Assembly: GCA_937902275.1 (NCBI GenBank)
Contig: CALFNW010000087.1
Location: 1 to 64,000, forward strand
From: UBA4717 sp002404395
GTDB lineage: Bacteria; Bacillota; Clostridia; Oscillospirales; CAG-272
DNA length: 64,000 bases
Direction: 5' to 3'
The translations under genes and the position numbers were made by a program. This document shows positions 8,705 through 16,284 of this stretch, in pieces. Numbering within the stretch: the first letter of the stretch is position 1; each line of letters begins with the position of its first letter. The notes under the pieces are model-generated. The model had not been told where the DNA came from, did not search any database, and saw only the letters and a list, made by a program, of their open reading frames with translations.

Positions 8705-8884
8705 ATGGTCACATCGGTTTGCTCAATTGAAAACAGCCGTGTATCGGTCTGCCGTCGTGCCCCTTTGACGATTTCTTGTGTATATTCCGCAGCAGTACGT
8801 ATTTTTACGTACTGCTTTTTTGTCTTTTGCTACTTTTATTATATTTTTAACGGCAAGCAAAGGATATTGGCGGAAGAGGCGTGA
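8705..8884 (+). CDS. Phe/Tyr-rich attenuator leader peptide
   Basis: This small ORF encodes 59 residues and has an excellent ribosome site (AGGGGAGG, 8689-8696, 8 bases before ATG). Residues 34-48 contain six Phe and four Tyr codons in fifteen positions (FTYCFFVFCYFYYIF), exactly the amino acids made by the downstream operon. The stop lies 16 bases before a terminator hairpin. Segment 8857-8864 (GCAAAGGA), just after the Phe/Tyr run, is complementary to 8908-8915 (TCCTTTGC) in the terminator's 5' arm. A ribosome stalled at Phe/Tyr codons would leave 8857-8864 free to form an antiterminator; an unhindered ribosome would cover it and let the terminator form. The peptide itself probably has no other function. 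Confidence 0.85.
   Translation: MVTSVCSIENSRVSVCRRAPLTISCVYSAAVRIFTYCFFVFCYFYYIFNGKQRILAEEA
8791..8821 (+). terminator. Terminator-like or pause hairpin inside the leader ORF
   Basis: AGCAGTACGT (8791-8800) pairs perfectly with ACGTACTGCT (8807-8816), followed by six T residues (8816-8821). It lies over codons 30-39 of the leader peptide, so translation would melt it. It may synchronise polymerase with the ribosome, or end transcription when the leader is not translated at all. Confidence 0.7.
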
Positions 8885-8900
8885 TTTTCAGCCGGAGTTC

Positions 8901-8940
8901 AGCGGTTTCCTTTGCAAAGGTCAAAGGAAACCGCTTTTTT
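8901..8940 (+). terminator. Attenuator terminator before pheA
   Basis: A perfect 14-bp stem (8901-8914 with 8922-8935) has a 7-base loop and is followed by a T-run to 8940. The 5' arm contains TCCTTTGC, which can pair instead with GCAAAGGA at 8857-8864 (antiterminator). No promoter is visible between this terminator and pheA, so transcripts must read through it. Confidence 0.9.
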
Positions 8941-8974
8941 GATATTTCGGTGTAAATTGCCCGATGTTTTTTGA

Positions 8975-8989
8975 GCCGCCTACGGCGGC
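8975..8989 (+). promoter_or_regulatory. Start-proximal hairpin, pheA
   Basis: GCCGCC-TAC-GGCGGC, directly followed by ATGGAG (ribosome site) and the ATG at 9002. Member of the dispersed hairpin family; preceded by TTTTTTGA as in several other copies. Confidence 0.8.
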
Positions 8990-9001
8990 ATGGAGTGTGT
9001 T

Positions 9002-10087
9002 ATGAATAATCTTGAAACAAGCCGTGCGGAAATTGACAGAATCGACCGTGAGATGGCAGAACTGTTTGAAAAGCGTATGCTTGCCTGTGCAGATGTGGCG
9101 GCATATAAAAAGGAACACGCCCTTCCGATATTTGATCCCGAGCGCGAAAACAGCATAATTGCAAATCGCGCGAAGCTCGTGGCTGATCATACGCTTCGCG
9201 AATACTACACCGAATATATAAAAGATGTCATGAACATCTCAAAGGACTACCAATCGCGCCTTATCAGCGGTATCAAGGTCGTTTACAGCGGTTGCGAGGG
9301 TGCTTTCGGATATATTGCGGCTAAAAAACTTTACCCGTCCTCCGAACTTTACGCCTGCTCGGATTTTACCGACGCTTACACCGCAGTTGAAAGCGGTAAG
9401 TATGACTGTGCGCTGTTACCTATCGAAAACAGCTATGCGGGCGATGTGGGAGTCGTGACCGATCTGATGTTCTCGGGAAGTTTATATGTAAACCGCATGG
9501 TGGAACTTGAGGTCGTACACAATCTGATCGCCAAACCCGGTGCGGAGCTTAAAAAGATCAAAAAAGTGATCAGCCACCCGCAGGCGCTTGAGCAATGCGA
9601 GGATTATATCAAGGCACACGGATTTGAAACCGTCGCTTTTTCAAACACCGCGCTTGCGGCAAAATATGTAAAAGAAGAATGCGACGATACCTGTGCCGCG
9701 ATCGCTTCCGCCGACACCGCCGAGCTATTCGGACTTGAAATACTCGAAGACAAGATCAACACCTCCTCTGCAAACACCACACGCTTTGCGGTCTTTTCCA
9801 GAGCGCAGAACCTGCCTTTGCCCGACAGCAAGAATGAAAACGAACACTTCATTCTGCTTTTCACCACCAAAAACGAGGCGGGCGCGCTGGCACAGGCGCT
9901 CAATATTATCGGCGCGCACAACTACAATATGCGCACACTGAGAAGCCGCCCGATGAAGGACTTGATCTGGAGCTACTATTTCTTTGTCGAAGCCGAAGGC
10001 AACATAAACACTGAAAACGGCAGAAATATGCTGACCGAACTATCGGCGGTATGCGCAAGACTTAAGCTTGTCGGCACATACAACTGA
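9002..10087 (+). CDS. pheA: Chorismate mutase / prephenate dehydratase (bifunctional P-protein)
   Basis: This bifunctional enzyme converts chorismate to prephenate and prephenate to phenylpyruvate, the committed steps to phenylalanine. Residues 1-85 form an AroQ-type chorismate mutase (SRAEIDRIDREMAELFEKR). Residues 95-270 form the prephenate dehydratase, with PIENSYAGDVG and the catalytic TRF motif (NTTRFAVF). Residues 280-361 are an ACT regulatory domain. The usual Phe-binding ACT motifs are altered: GALA instead of GALV, and RSRP instead of ESRP, so feedback inhibition may differ. The ATG at 9002 was chosen because the in-frame ATG at 8990 overlaps the GGAG ribosome site. It is the first structural gene of the attenuated operon. 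Confidence 0.95.
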   Translation: MNNLETSRAEIDRIDREMAELFEKRMLACADVAAYKKEHALPIFDPERENSIIANRAKLVADHTLREYYTEYIKDVMNISKDYQSRLISGIKVVYSGCEGAFGYIAAKKLYPSSELYACSDFTDAYTAVESGKYDCALLPIENSYAGDVGVVTDLMFSGSLYVNRMVELEVVHNLIAKPGAELKKIKKVISHPQALEQCEDYIKAHGFETVAFSNTALAAKYVKEECDDTCAAIASADTAELFGLEILEDKINTSSANTTRFAVFSRAQNLPLPDSKNENEHFILLFTTKNEAGALAQALNIIGAHNYNMRTLRSRPMKDLIWSYYFFVEAEGNINTENGRNMLTELSAVCARLKLVGTYN

Positions 10088-10119
10088 ACGCATATATAAA
10101 TCACTGTTTGAACCGTCTA

Positions 10120-10254
10120 CTACGGCATCGGAGCGCGAAAATTTTATCTCACCCGAACTGAATCTCAGCTTTCGCGCCGCAAATTTCCGCATCGCAATCA
10201 ATGCGAAATTTTACGTTTACTTTTTGAGTCGGCTCCGCCGACATTGGAATTATT
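10120..10254 (+). repeat. Extended leader repeat element, aroB copy
   Basis: This pheA-aroB gap holds the clearest extended copy of the dispersed element. Hairpin P1 is AAATTTC(C)GCAT (10181-10192) with ATGCGAAATTT (10201-10211). A T-rich linker (TTTTACGTTTACTTTTT) follows, then hairpin P2 and the ribosome site. The same order and linker recur at 25.6 kb, 60.0 kb and 62.5 kb. Confidence 0.7.
10228..10242 (+). promoter_or_regulatory. Start-proximal hairpin, aroB
   Basis: GTCGGC-TCC-GCCGAC, followed by ATTGGAATTATT and the ATG at 10255. The base after the hairpin is ATT rather than ATG, which shows the upstream ATG of other copies is not a conserved start. Confidence 0.8.
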
Positions 10255-11280
10255 ATGAACATTACGCTTGAAAAGGTCTCGGAAAGCTATGATATCACGA
10301 TCGGGCGCGGGGTGCTGCATCGCGTCGGAGAGCTTATTCCCCTTGACCGCCGCGTGCTGATCGTCACCGACACCAAGGTTCCGCACGAATATGCCGAAGC
10401 GGTTGCCGCACACTGCCGCTTTCCCGAGATCGTGCGCATCGCCTCTGGTGAAGAAAGCAAAAATATCGAAAATTACAAAATGCTTTTGATGAAAATGTTA
10501 GAGACGGAATTTAATCGCCATGACTGCGTCGTCGCCGTCGGGGGAGGAGTTGTCGGCGATCTGTCCTGCTTCGCCGCCTCCACATATATGCGCGGGATCG
10601 ACTTTTATAACATTCCGACTACTCTGCTCTCTCAGGTCGATTCGTCGATCGGCGGAAAGTCGGCAATTGATTTCGGCAGCATAAAAAATTCGGTCGGCGC
10701 GTTCTATCAGCCGAAGTCGGTACTCATCGACCCTGACGTATTAAAAACGCTTGACCCGCGGCAGCTTAATGCCGGGCTTGCGGAGTCTGTCAAAATGGCG
10801 GCAACCTGCGATGTGAAACTCTTTGAACTGTTCGAGCGGGAAAATGCTTATGAACAGCTTGAAGAAGTGATCCGACGCTCACTTGAGATCAAAAAGCACG
10901 TAGTGGAAAGCGACCCGAAAGAAACCGGACTCAGAAAGGTGTTAAACTTCGGACACACCGTAGGTCACGCAATCGAAAGCGCCGCCGCGGGCAGGCTGAT
11001 CCACGGCGAATGTGTGGCGCTCGGTATGCTCCCGATGTGCTCCCAAAGCGTAAGGCAAAGACTTGAAAAAGTGCTTGTAAAGTATGATCTGCCTACCGTG
11101 ATCGATGAGGATACACGAACGCTTGCCGAAATTTTCAAGCATGATAAAAAAGCCGAAGCGGACGGCATTAACACCGTTGTGGTCAACGAGCTCGGCAGTT
11201 TTGAGTTTGTAAGATCAGGCATTGACGACATCTGTATGCGGATCGACGCCGCTAAACGCGCGCTTTCAAAGCGTGGCTAA
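10255..11280 (+). CDS. aroB: 3-dehydroquinate synthase
   Basis: This NAD- and metal-dependent enzyme cyclises DAHP to 3-dehydroquinate, the second step of the shikimate pathway. The family core is clear: GGGVVGDLSCFAASTYMRG near residue 97, the PTTLLSQVDSSIGGKSA block near residue 120, and the zinc-ligand region NFGHTVGHAIE near residue 230. The length of 341 residues is normal for bacterial AroB. It is the second structural gene of the operon, 167 bases after pheA. That gap holds the extended leader element rather than a gene, so translation of aroB is probably set independently by the local hairpin. Confidence 0.96.
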   Translation: MNITLEKVSESYDITIGRGVLHRVGELIPLDRRVLIVTDTKVPHEYAEAVAAHCRFPEIVRIASGEESKNIENYKMLLMKMLETEFNRHDCVVAVGGGVVGDLSCFAASTYMRGIDFYNIPTTLLSQVDSSIGGKSAIDFGSIKNSVGAFYQPKSVLIDPDVLKTLDPRQLNAGLAESVKMAATCDVKLFELFERENAYEQLEEVIRRSLEIKKHVVESDPKETGLRKVLNFGHTVGHAIESAAAGRLIHGECVALGMLPMCSQSVRQRLEKVLVKYDLPTVIDEDTRTLAEIFKHDKKAEADGINTVVVNELGSFEFVRSGIDDICMRIDAAKRALSKRG

Positions 11281-11298
11281 AGCCGTCATATTCTTTGA

Positions 11299-11313
11299 GC
11301 CGGCAACGCCGGC
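11299..11313 (+). promoter_or_regulatory. Start-proximal hairpin, aroC
   Basis: GCCGGC-AAC-GCCGGC, followed by ATGGTGATCTGT and the ATG at 11326. The preceding TTCTTTGA resembles the linker of other copies. Confidence 0.78.
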
Positions 11314-11325
11314 ATGGTGATCTGT

Positions 11326-12453
11326 ATGAAAAACACTTTCGGACAAAGCGTTTCCCTTACGCTTTTCGGCGAAAGCCACGGCGAAGCTGTCGGCGCGGTA
11401 ATCGACGGAATGGCTCCGGGCATTGAAATAGACAATACACTTATTGAAAGGTTAGCATCCAAGCGCCGGCCCGCCGGTCTTATTGACACCGCCCGCCGCG
11501 AAAACGATGATTACCGTATACTCAGCGGAGTCAGAAACGGTATGACCACCGGCACGCCTATTGCAATAGTCATACCGAATAAAGACACGAGAAGCGCCGA
11601 CTATGAATCGACGCGCGGCAGTGCAAGGCCCTCTCACGCCGACTACACCGCGTATGTAAAATACCACGGATATGAAGACTATCGCGGAGGCGGGCACTTT
11701 TCCGGCAGAATAACCGCCGCGCTTACCGTTGCCGGCGGGATATTTCTTTCGGCATTAAACAAACTCGGCATTGAGATAGGAACTCATATCCTGAGCTGCG
11801 CCGGCATATGCGACCGCAGCTTCGCCTCGCTTCCGGAAGAACTTGCCGACGTTAACGGTCAAAGCTTCCCGGTGCTTGACCCGGAACAGGGAGAAAAAAT
11901 GATTTCGGCGATCCTCGAAGCAAAATCTCTCGGAGACAGCATCGGCGGAAAAGTGCAGACCGCCGTTTGCGGAGTGCCCGCAGGAGTCGGTGAACCTTGG
12001 TTTGACAGCCTTGAAGGCGTGCTCTCTCACGCGCTTTTTTCGATCGGCGGTATAAAAGGCGTGGAATTTGGCGCAGGATTCGGCTTTTGCGATATGCGCG
12101 GAAGCGAAGCCAATGATAGTTTTGCGTGCAAAAACGGTCGGATAACGACGCTCAGCAATAACAACGGCGGAATAAACGGCGGCATCTCAAACGGAATGCC
12201 GATAGTGTTCAACTGCGCGGTAAAGCCGACTCCCTCAATTTCGATCAGTCAGGAAACGGTTGACTTCATCAAAAACGAAAACACGGTAATGAGTATAAAG
12301 GGCAGGCACGACCCGGCTATATTCAAACGGATCTGCCCGGTAATTGACAGCGTAACCGCTCTTACGGTCTGTGATATGCTGGCACAGCGATACGGAACAG
12401 ACGTATTAAAAAACGGCTTTGCCGGCACGGCAGAGCCAAAGCAGAAAGGGTGA
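11326..12453 (+). CDS. aroC: Chorismate synthase
   Basis: This FMN-dependent enzyme makes chorismate from EPSP, the last step of the common aromatic pathway. Diagnostic motifs are GESHGEAVGAVIDGMAPG near the N-terminus, RPSHADYTAYVKYHG, GGGHFSGRITA, and the late block NNNGGINGGISNG. The length is 375 residues from the ATG at 11326; the ATG at 11314 is rejected because it overlaps the ribosome site after the hairpin. It is followed 4 bases later by the aroE-aroK fusion, indicating tight coupling. Confidence 0.96.
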   Translation: MKNTFGQSVSLTLFGESHGEAVGAVIDGMAPGIEIDNTLIERLASKRRPAGLIDTARRENDDYRILSGVRNGMTTGTPIAIVIPNKDTRSADYESTRGSARPSHADYTAYVKYHGYEDYRGGGHFSGRITAALTVAGGIFLSALNKLGIEIGTHILSCAGICDRSFASLPEELADVNGQSFPVLDPEQGEKMISAILEAKSLGDSIGGKVQTAVCGVPAGVGEPWFDSLEGVLSHALFSIGGIKGVEFGAGFGFCDMRGSEANDSFACKNGRITTLSNNNGGINGGISNGMPIVFNCAVKPTPSISISQETVDFIKNENTVMSIKGRHDPAIFKRICPVIDSVTALTVCDMLAQRYGTDVLKNGFAGTAEPKQKG

Positions 12454-12457
12454 GACA

Positions 12458-13702
12458 ATGGAATACGGACTGATAGGGGAAAAGCTCGGTCACAGCTTCT
12501 CAAAAGAAGTGCACGGTCTGATCGCGGATTATGATTACAGACTGCTCGAGATCCCGAAAAACGAGCTTGAAAACTTTATGCATAGCAAAAGCTTCAGGGG
12601 GATCAATGTAACCATACCGTACAAGGAAGCCGTAATACCCTTTGTTGATGAAATATCCGAAGAAGCGCGAAAGATCGGTGCAGTAAATACGATAGTTAAC
12701 CGAAACGGCAGACTTTTCGGCTACAACACCGACTATATGGGAGCGCTCGGGCTTATCAGGCACGCCGATATTGAAATGAAAGGAAAAAAGGTGCTGATCC
12801 TCGGCAGCGGCGGTACCTGCAAGACCCTTTCGGCTGTCGTGCGCGACCTCGGCGCTCAAAGTCTGATCAAGGTTTCGCGCAAAGCAAGCGCAGACGCAAT
12901 AAGCTACGATATGCTGAATCTGCATTATGACGCGGAAGTAATCATAAACACCACCCCCGTCGGCATGTTTCCGAAAAACAGCGACTGCCCGATAGATATC
13001 GAATGTTTTCCGAAGCTTGAAGGCGTGGTTGACGTCATTTACAATCCGCTTGACACGGTTCTTATCAGACAAGCCAAGGAAAAGGGCATCAAAGCAAGCG
13101 GCGGTCTTTATATGCTGGTAGCGCAGGCAGTATACGCTTCAGAGCTTTTCCTCGGTGTCGATGAGCATGATGAAGAAAGAATACAGCGCATATTCCGCAA
13201 AATTTCGGCAGACAAGGAAAACATCGTCCTCATCGGTATGCCATCAAGCGGAAAAAGCAGTGTCGGCAGCTTTTTAGGTAAGCTATTGAACAGAGCGGTG
13301 TTTGATTCAGATGAAGAGGTCGTCGGCTCATCCGGAAAAAGCATCAAAGAAATTTTTGAAAGTGAAGGCGAATCGGCTTTCAGAATGCGGGAAAAATCGG
13401 CGATTGCCGCGCTGTCTCAAAAAAGCGGGTGCATTATCGCTACCGGCGGCGGCGCGGTGCTCGACGCGGAAAACGTGATGCGGCTCAAGCAAAACGGCAG
13501 ACTGTTCTTCCTTGACCGCTCGCTTGAAAAGCTTGAAGCGACAGGCGACCGTCCGCTCTCCGACGATCACCAAAAATTAAAGCGTCTGTATGAATACCGC
13601 CGTCCGATATATCTTGCTGCCGCCGATTTTACGGTCTGCGGCGACGGAAGCGTTGAAGAGACCGCCGTCAGAATAAGCGAAACATTCAATTGCAGCGTCT
13701 GA
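12458..13702 (+). CDS. aroE-aroK: Shikimate dehydrogenase - shikimate kinase fusion
   Basis: This single 415-residue protein carries two shikimate-pathway activities. Residues 1-262 are shikimate dehydrogenase: GEKLGHSFSKEVHGL (substrate), NVTIPYKEAV with the catalytic Lys, YNTDYMGAL, and the NADP motif LILGSGGTCKTLSAV. Residues 270-415 are shikimate kinase: Walker A GMPSSGKSSVG, DSDEEV for shikimate and magnesium, ATGGGAVL, and the lid arginines in GDRPL. The fusion supplies steps 4 and 5 together. The ATG at 12458 has an AAGGGTGAG site and follows aroC by 4 bases. Fusions of this type occur in some Clostridia. Confidence 0.95.
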   Translation: MEYGLIGEKLGHSFSKEVHGLIADYDYRLLEIPKNELENFMHSKSFRGINVTIPYKEAVIPFVDEISEEARKIGAVNTIVNRNGRLFGYNTDYMGALGLIRHADIEMKGKKVLILGSGGTCKTLSAVVRDLGAQSLIKVSRKASADAISYDMLNLHYDAEVIINTTPVGMFPKNSDCPIDIECFPKLEGVVDVIYNPLDTVLIRQAKEKGIKASGGLYMLVAQAVYASELFLGVDEHDEERIQRIFRKISADKENIVLIGMPSSGKSSVGSFLGKLLNRAVFDSDEEVVGSSGKSIKEIFESEGESAFRMREKSAIAALSQKSGCIIATGGGAVLDAENVMRLKQNGRLFFLDRSLEKLEATGDRPLSDDHQKLKRLYEYRRPIYLAAADFTVCGDGSVEETAVRISETFNCSV

Positions 13703-13746
13703 TGAGCCGTCCCACATAAATAGATTCTACCGATACGGAGGCAAAA

Positions 13747-14205
13747 ATGAAAATACTGATAATCAACGGGCCGAATCTGAATATGCTCGGCATCAGAGAG
13801 CCTGATATATACGGCAACAGATCGTATGAGGACCTGTTAAAGCTTATCCGCGATCATGCCGAAAAGAAAAAGCTTGAAGTGATATTCTTTCAGTCGAACC
13901 ACGAGGGAGATATAGTTGACGAAATACAAAAAGCCTACTTTGATATGACTGACGGTATCGTGATCAATCCTGCGGCATACACGCACACGAGCGTGGCAAT
14001 TGCCGATGCGCTTAAGGCTGTCGCGCTTCCGACGGTCGAAGTACATATTTCGGACGTTGATTCGCGCGAAGACTTCAGAAAGATCAGCTATGTGCGATCT
14101 GTGGCGACCGCCTGTGTTTCGGGACTCGGTTTTGACGGGTATCTGAAAGCGATCGACATTGTCGCCGAGGAGATAGAGAAAAATCACAGGAGTCGGTCGA
14201 AATGA
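13747..14205 (+). CDS. aroQ: 3-dehydroquinate dehydratase, type II
   Basis: This type II dehydroquinase dehydrates 3-dehydroquinate to 3-dehydroshikimate. Characteristic motifs are INGPNLNMLGIREPDIYG (catalytic Arg and Tyr loop), FFQSNHEGDIVDEIQ, INPAAYTHTSVAIADAL, and EVHISDVDSREDFR (His for catalysis, Arg for substrate). The length of 152 residues is normal for the dodecameric type II enzyme. The start has CGGAGG upstream, and its end overlaps aroA by 4 bases (ATGA), so the two are translationally coupled. Confidence 0.96.
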   Translation: MKILIINGPNLNMLGIREPDIYGNRSYEDLLKLIRDHAEKKKLEVIFFQSNHEGDIVDEIQKAYFDMTDGIVINPAAYTHTSVAIADALKAVALPTVEVHISDVDSREDFRKISYVRSVATACVSGLGFDGYLKAIDIVAEEIEKNHRSRSK

Positions 14206-15410
14206 AGATAACAATAAATAAAAGCCGCCTGAGCGGCAGCGTCGTTGCTCCCCCGTCGAAAAGCGTCTCGCACAGATATCTGATCTGCGCCGCGCTTGCC
14301 GAAGGAGAAAGTGTGATCGAAAACCTCGGAGTAAGCGAAGATATTCTCGCCACTGCGGACTGTCTCAGAGCACTCGGCGCCGACATAACCACCGAAAACG
14401 GCAAAACGACTGTGCGCGGCTTCGGCAGGACGCCGGACCCGCGCGGCATACTCGGATGCCGCGAAAGCGGGAGCACCCTCAGATTTTTGATTCCCGTCTC
14501 CATGCTCTCCGGACGAACGGTTGAATTTTCGGGCAGTGCAAGGCTGATCGAACGCGGCGTCGAGGTATATTCCTCCGTGCTTGAAAAGTGCGGCGCCGAA
14601 ATAAATTTCGGCAAAAATCGGATCAGTGTGCACGGTAAGTTAATTTCCGGAAAATACGAGATCCCGGGTTATATCAGCAGTCAGTATATATCCGGAATGC
14701 TCTTTGCGCTTCCCTTACTTGAATCCGACAGCATAATCGGAATCATTCCCCCGCTTGAAAGCGGAAGTTATCTTGATATCACTCTTGACGCCTTGAAAAA
14801 CTTCGGAGTCGTCACCGAACGCCCGGACAGATACACATACGTGATCCGAGGCGGGCAACACTATACCCCCTGCAAGGTAAGAGTTGAAGGCGATTACTCA
14901 AACGCCGCATTTTTGTACGCGCTCGGCGCGGTCGGCGGCAATATCAGAGTCGAGGGACTTGATCCGTCAAGCATTCAGGGAGATCGCGTATGTATAAGTA
15001 TGATCGAAAAGCTCGCTGAAGGCTGTCCCGCGCTTGACCTCTCCGACTGTCCCGATCTTGCGCCCGTGCTGTTTGCAACCGCCGCAGTCTTTAACGGCGC
15101 ACACTTTAGCGGTACAAAACGGCTTGCCATAAAAGAAAGCAACCGCGCGATCGCCATGGCTAAGGAGCTTGCCAAATTCGGGATAGAGGTCAGAGTCGGA
15201 GAAAACACGGTCGATGTGCTGCCCGGCTCGCTCAGGACCCCCGCACTGCCGCTTTTAGGCCACAACGATCATCGGATCGTAATGGCGCTGTGCGTGCCCG
15301 CGATCCTGACCGGCGCCGTAATCGAAGGCTGTGAAGCGATAAACAAAAGTTATCCCGACTTTTTCAAAACTCTTGAAGTGCTCGGTGCGGAGGTAAGCTA
15401 TGGAACTTGA
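14202..15410 (+). CDS. aroA: 3-phosphoshikimate 1-carboxyvinyltransferase (EPSP synthase)
   Basis: This enzyme joins shikimate-3-phosphate and phosphoenolpyruvate to make EPSP. The N-terminal PPSKSVSHRYLICAALAEG, the central CRESGSTLRFLIPV, the QYISGMLFALPLL segment and the C-terminal NDHRIVMALCVPA are family signatures spread over the two-domain inside-out barrel. The length is 402 residues, near the lower end of bacterial AroA. Glycine rather than alanine in ESGSTLR is unremarkable. It overlaps aroQ upstream by 4 bases and tyrA downstream by 11 bases, so three genes in a row are coupled. Confidence 0.96.
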   Translation: MKITINKSRLSGSVVAPPSKSVSHRYLICAALAEGESVIENLGVSEDILATADCLRALGADITTENGKTTVRGFGRTPDPRGILGCRESGSTLRFLIPVSMLSGRTVEFSGSARLIERGVEVYSSVLEKCGAEINFGKNRISVHGKLISGKYEIPGYISSQYISGMLFALPLLESDSIIGIIPPLESGSYLDITLDALKNFGVVTERPDRYTYVIRGGQHYTPCKVRVEGDYSNAAFLYALGAVGGNIRVEGLDPSSIQGDRVCISMIEKLAEGCPALDLSDCPDLAPVLFATAAVFNGAHFSGTKRLAIKESNRAIAMAKELAKFGIEVRVGENTVDVLPGSLRTPALPLLGHNDHRIVMALCVPAILTGAVIEGCEAINKSYPDFFKTLEVLGAEVSYGT

Positions 15411-16254
15411 CAAGAACAAAAAAATACTTATAATCGGACTCGGCCTAATCGGAGGAAGCTATGCAAAAGGGCTTTCCGCGGCAGGCTATACGGTAGGCGC
15501 TATAGATACCTGCCGCGATTCTATAGATTATGCACTTGAATACGGATATATAAAAAGCGGAAGCACCGAGACAGAAAAAGAATATGTAGGCGAATTTGAC
15601 ATACTGATCTTCGCGCTCTATCCGCACATATTTATCGAATGGGTGGAAAAGTATCAAAGCTTTATAAAAAGCGGCGCACTGCTTACCGATGTGACCGGAG
15701 TCAAGTGCAGTATCGTTGATAAGATCCAACTATTGTTGCGACCCGACCTTGAATTTATAGGTGCGCATCCGATGGCAGGCCGCGAAGTAAGCGGAGTGAG
15801 GAATGCCACCGACGCAATTTTTAAAAACGCAAACTACATCGTCACTCCGAGCGCGCGAAACACCGCATCGGCAATTGAAACGGCAGAAGCGCTCGCCCGT
15901 GTGCTCGGCTTCGGCAAGCTCAGCCGTCTTTCCCCCGAAAAGCACGATGAAATGATCGGCTTTCTCTCACAGCTTACCCATTGTATCGCAGTAGCGCTTA
16001 TGACCTGCAAAGAATCAAAACATCTTGCCGAATACACAGGCGACTCATTCAGAGATCTTACAAGGATCGCAAAGATAAATGAGGATATGTGGTCCGAGCT
16101 GTTCTTTCTGAACCGCGACGAGCTTATAAGTCAGATGGAGCTTTTCCTTAACAAATTCACATATATAAAAGACTGCTTGGTAAACGGCGATGAAGAGAGC
16201 TTGAAAGCCACCATGCGCCTGTCAACCGAAAACCGCAAATACTTTGATAAATAA
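15400..16254 (+). CDS. tyrA: Prephenate dehydrogenase
   Basis: This enzyme oxidatively decarboxylates prephenate to 4-hydroxyphenylpyruvate for tyrosine synthesis. The N-terminal nucleotide motif IIGLGLIGGSYAKGL (residues 10-24), DVTGVKCSIV and the substrate block FIGAHPMAGREVSGV are diagnostic; FLSQLTHCIAVALM is the dimer-domain helix. The length of 284 residues leaves no room for a C-terminal ACT domain, so allosteric control by Tyr within this protein is unlikely and regulation probably rests on the operon attenuator and DAHP synthase. It starts within the end of aroA. Confidence 0.95.
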   Translation: MELDKNKKILIIGLGLIGGSYAKGLSAAGYTVGAIDTCRDSIDYALEYGYIKSGSTETEKEYVGEFDILIFALYPHIFIEWVEKYQSFIKSGALLTDVTGVKCSIVDKIQLLLRPDLEFIGAHPMAGREVSGVRNATDAIFKNANYIVTPSARNTASAIETAEALARVLGFGKLSRLSPEKHDEMIGFLSQLTHCIAVALMTCKESKHLAEYTGDSFRDLTRIAKINEDMWSELFFLNRDELISQMELFLNKFTYIKDCLVNGDEESLKATMRLSTENRKYFDK

Positions 16255-16284
16255 TTTTTAACCATGAAAGGTGAGTGAACTATT

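Larger units (their letters stand above)
8534..9001 (+). promoter_or_regulatory. Aromatic amino acid operon leader (promoter, leader peptide, attenuator)
   Basis: This 468-base gap before pheA is a regulatory leader. It contains a consensus promoter (8647-8675), a well-initiated 59-codon leader ORF (8705-8884), a hairpin with a T-run inside that ORF (8791-8821), an intrinsic terminator just after its stop (8901-8940) and a small hairpin against the pheA ribosome site (8975-8989). No structure was recognised in 8534-8640. Confidence 0.85.

Noticed and set aside
8975..8989. The start-proximal hairpins as intrinsic terminators
   Set aside because: They are followed by a ribosome site and start codon rather than a T-run, and stems of 5-6 bp are too short for efficient termination.
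8990..9001. An in-frame ATG directly after the hairpin as the true start of pheA (and likewise aroC, nadE, GH99-like, purA, ECF S and beta-helix 1)
   Set aside because: That ATG is part of ATGGAG, which supplies the ribosome site for the ATG 12-15 bases later. Other copies (aroB, atpA, tcdA) have ATT or ACG at the same place, so it is not a conserved start.
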